Assembly: GCA_013314795.1 (NCBI GenBank)
Contig: JABUEZ010000100.1
Coordinates: forward strand, 1-7,481
DNA from: Candidatus Profundicultor aquiphilus
GTDB taxonomy: Bacteria > Atribacterota > Atribacteria > Atribacterales > Caldatribacteriaceae
Length of the DNA: 7,481 nt
Direction of reading: 5' to 3'
Under the pieces are notes generated by a model. That model did not search any database. It saw only the letters and a program-made list of their open reading frames with translations, and was not told the DNA's origin. Shown one piece after another: positions 5,753 through 7,481 of this stretch. A program made the translations under genes and the position numbers. Positions within the stretch are counted from its first letter, which is position 1, and each line of letters begins with the position of its first letter.

Positions 5753-7481
5753 ATGAAATTTGTTCATCTTCATGTTCATACCGAGTATAGCCTTCTTGAC
5801 GGAGCCATCCGTATTGAGGAGCTTTTGGGCAAGGTGAAATCCTATGGTATGGAGGCGGTGGCCATTACCGACCACGGGGTTATGTACGGAGTGGTCGATT
5901 TTTACAAAAAAGCCAAAGAACAAGGTGTGAAACCGATTATTGGCTGTGAAGTATATGTTGCTCCGGGAAGTCGCTTTGAAAAGGTAGCCGTGAAGGGGAG
6001 CGAACCGGCCTATCACCTGGTACTCCTTGCTCAGAATAAAACTGGATACCGTAACCTTACTGAGCTGGTCAGTCGGGCATACCTGGAGGGATTCTACTAC
6101 AAACCCCGGGTGGATAAGGAGCTCCTGCGAGAGTATTCGGAGGGGTTAATTGCCCTTACTGCGTGTCTGGCGGGAGAAATTCCTCGTTTGATTCTCAATG
6201 GAGAAAAGGATGAGGCAGAAAAACTGGTGCTTGAGTATCGGGACATTTTTGGAGCGGATAATTTCTTTCTGGAGGTACAGGATAACAAGATTCCCGAGCA
6301 GGCTGTTCTTAACGAAACCCTGATAGAAATGGGGAAGCGCTACCGGATTCCCCTGGTGGCGACCAATGACTGTCACTATTTAGACCGGGAAGATGCTCAG
6401 GTTCACGATGTCATTCTGGCCATCCAAACTGCGACCACGCTTGACGACCCCAAGAGACTTCGTTTCCCAACCCAGGAGTTTTATGTGAAGTCTCCCGAAG
6501 AAATGGAACGGTCTTTTGCTTCGGTCCCCGCGGCCTTGGAGAATACCGTTTCTATTGCTGAGCGATGTAATGTGGAGTTAGACCTGGGACAGCTTCTCCT
6601 TCCGGAGTTTGCCGTTCCAGAAGGGTTTACACCTTTTACTTACCTTGAGTACCTCTGTGAGGAGGGTTTGAAGCAGCGCTATGGAGACCCCATTCCGGCA
6701 AAGATTAAAGAGCAGGTTGCCTATGAACTCAAGGTTATTAACGATATGGGATATTCTGCCTACTTTCTGATTGTTTGGGATTTTGTGAATTATGCACGGA
6801 AGAACGGCATCATGGTTGGTCCGGGACGGGGTTCCGCGGCCGGGAGTCTTGTTTCGTATGCTCTGGGAATAACCAATATCGACCCACTCAAGTATGGGTT
6901 ACTGTTTGAGCGTTTTCTGAATCCAGAAAGAGTGAGCATGCCTGATATCGATATTGATTTCTGCTTTGAGAGGCGAAATGAAGTAATTGAGTATGTGTCC
7001 TCGAAATATGGAAAGACCAACGTGGCCCAGATTATCACCTTTGGACGAATGATGGCTCGCCAGGCGGTGAGGGATGTGGGAAGGGCACTGGGGTGGAGCT
7101 ATGGCGATGTCGATAAGATTGCCAAACTCATTTCTTCTACTCCAGGAGTTACCCTGGAGAAGGCTTTAAGCGAAAACGCTCAATTGAAAACCCTAGCTGA
7201 GCAAAATAAGGATGTGGGGTTACTTCTTAACTTTGCACAGCGAATTGAAGGTCTATGTCGGCATGCTTCTGTCCATGCGGCGGGGGTGGTCATCTCGAAT
7301 CAGCCTTTGATGAACCATGTCCCTCTGCAGAAAATGAACGAGGGAGAAATCGTCGCCCAGTTCGACATGGATGCTCTGCAGGATCTCGGTCTTTTGAAGA
7401 TGGATTTTCTGGGTCTTCGGACTCTCACCATCATTGAACGGGCTTTGAAAATTATCAAGAATACCCGTCAGGTGGATATCG
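5753..7481 (+). CDS. dnaE: DNA polymerase III alpha subunit, N-terminal half (3' end outside window)
   Basis: Replicative polymerase of the DnaE type. The frame stays open from ATG 5753 to the window edge: 576 codons plus one base, about half of a usual ~1150-residue protein. The N-terminal PHP domain (about 1-275) opens with HLHVHTEYSLLDG (5-17) and keeps the likely metal ligands H7, H9, D16, TDHG (D40, H41), GCEVYV (E66), H88, TACLAGE (C138) and TNDCHY (D206, H208). The palm carries GPGRGSAAGS (356-365) and PDIDIDF with D400 and D402 matching E. coli D401 and D403; the third catalytic residue is D551 in KMDFLGLRTL, matching E. coli D555. RHASVHAAGVVIS (503-515) is another family block. The PHP domain starts at residue 1 with no preceding OB or exonuclease domain, so this is DnaE and not PolC. 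A C-terminal OB fold and beta-clamp motif would be expected downstream but cannot be seen. It lies 2 bases after gatB; operon membership is inferred from that spacing. Confidence 0.98.
   Translation, partial: MKFVHLHVHTEYSLLDGAIRIEELLGKVKSYGMEAVAITDHGVMYGVVDFYKKAKEQGVKPIIGCEVYVAPGSRFEKVAVKGSEPAYHLVLLAQNKTGYRNLTELVSRAYLEGFYYKPRVDKELLREYSEGLIALTACLAGEIPRLILNGEKDEAEKLVLEYRDIFGADNFFLEVQDNKIPEQAVLNETLIEMGKRYRIPLVATNDCHYLDREDAQVHDVILAIQTATTLDDPKRLRFPTQEFYVKSPEEMERSFASVPAALENTVSIAERCNVELDLGQLLLPEFAVPEGFTPFTYLEYLCEEGLKQRYGDPIPAKIKEQVAYELKVINDMGYSAYFLIVWDFVNYARKNGIMVGPGRGSAAGSLVSYALGITNIDPLKYGLLFERFLNPERVSMPDIDIDFCFERRNEVIEYVSSKYGKTNVAQIITFGRMMARQAVRDVGRALGWSYGDVDKIAKLISSTPGVTLEKALSENAQLKTLAEQNKDVGLLLNFAQRIEGLCRHASVHAAGVVISNQPLMNHVPLQKMNEGEIVAQFDMDALQDLGLLKMDFLGLRTLTIIERALKIIKNTRQVDI

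Noticed and set aside
5869..5897. 7-bp inverted repeat (CGACCAC / GTGGTCG) in dnaE
   Set aside because: It is short, has a 15-base loop, and covers the conserved TDHG and following PHP codons; expected by chance in a window this size.

Overview
The window is an ordinary, tightly packed stretch of bacterial housekeeping genes, all on the + strand: the 3' end of purA, then complete ligA, gatC, gatA and gatB, then the 5' half of dnaE. Almost every base is coding. The five gaps between genes are 12, 12, 3, 4 and 2 bases, and each downstream gene has a purine-rich Shine-Dalgarno sequence in or touching the end of the gene before it. I see no tRNA or rRNA gene, mobile element, CRISPR array, terminator with a U-tract, or convincing promoter, and no gap longer than 12 bases. 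The layout reads as part of one polycistronic operon that begins before the window and continues past it.

Region by region: 1-463 encodes the C-terminal ~153 residues of adenylosuccinate synthetase (AMP synthesis). 476-2494 encodes a full-length NAD+-dependent DNA ligase with all five expected domains. 2507-5750 encodes the three subunits of the tRNA-dependent amidotransferase GatCAB, in the order C-A-B, which makes Gln-tRNA(Gln) and/or Asn-tRNA(Asn) from misacylated precursors. 5753-7481 encodes the first 576 residues of the DNA polymerase III alpha subunit (DnaE type), with a PHP domain that looks metal-competent and all three catalytic aspartates.

The genes do not form one pathway. GatC, GatA and GatB form one enzyme. 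LigA and DnaE both act in replication and repair, and PurA supplies adenine nucleotides. Their linkage suggests shared, growth-related expression of translation-fidelity and replication functions; that is inference from spacing only.

Organism: a bacterium (NAD+-dependent ligase, DnaE alpha subunit, bacterial Shine-Dalgarno sites) of roughly even base composition, which uses indirect aminoacylation. The order purA-ligA-gatCAB-dnaE differs from the familiar pcrA-ligA-gatCAB order of many Firmicutes. A deep-branching or Firmicutes-related lineage (for example Atribacterota-like) is possible, but the sequence alone does not settle it. I found no undescribed biological system here; the findings below are modest.
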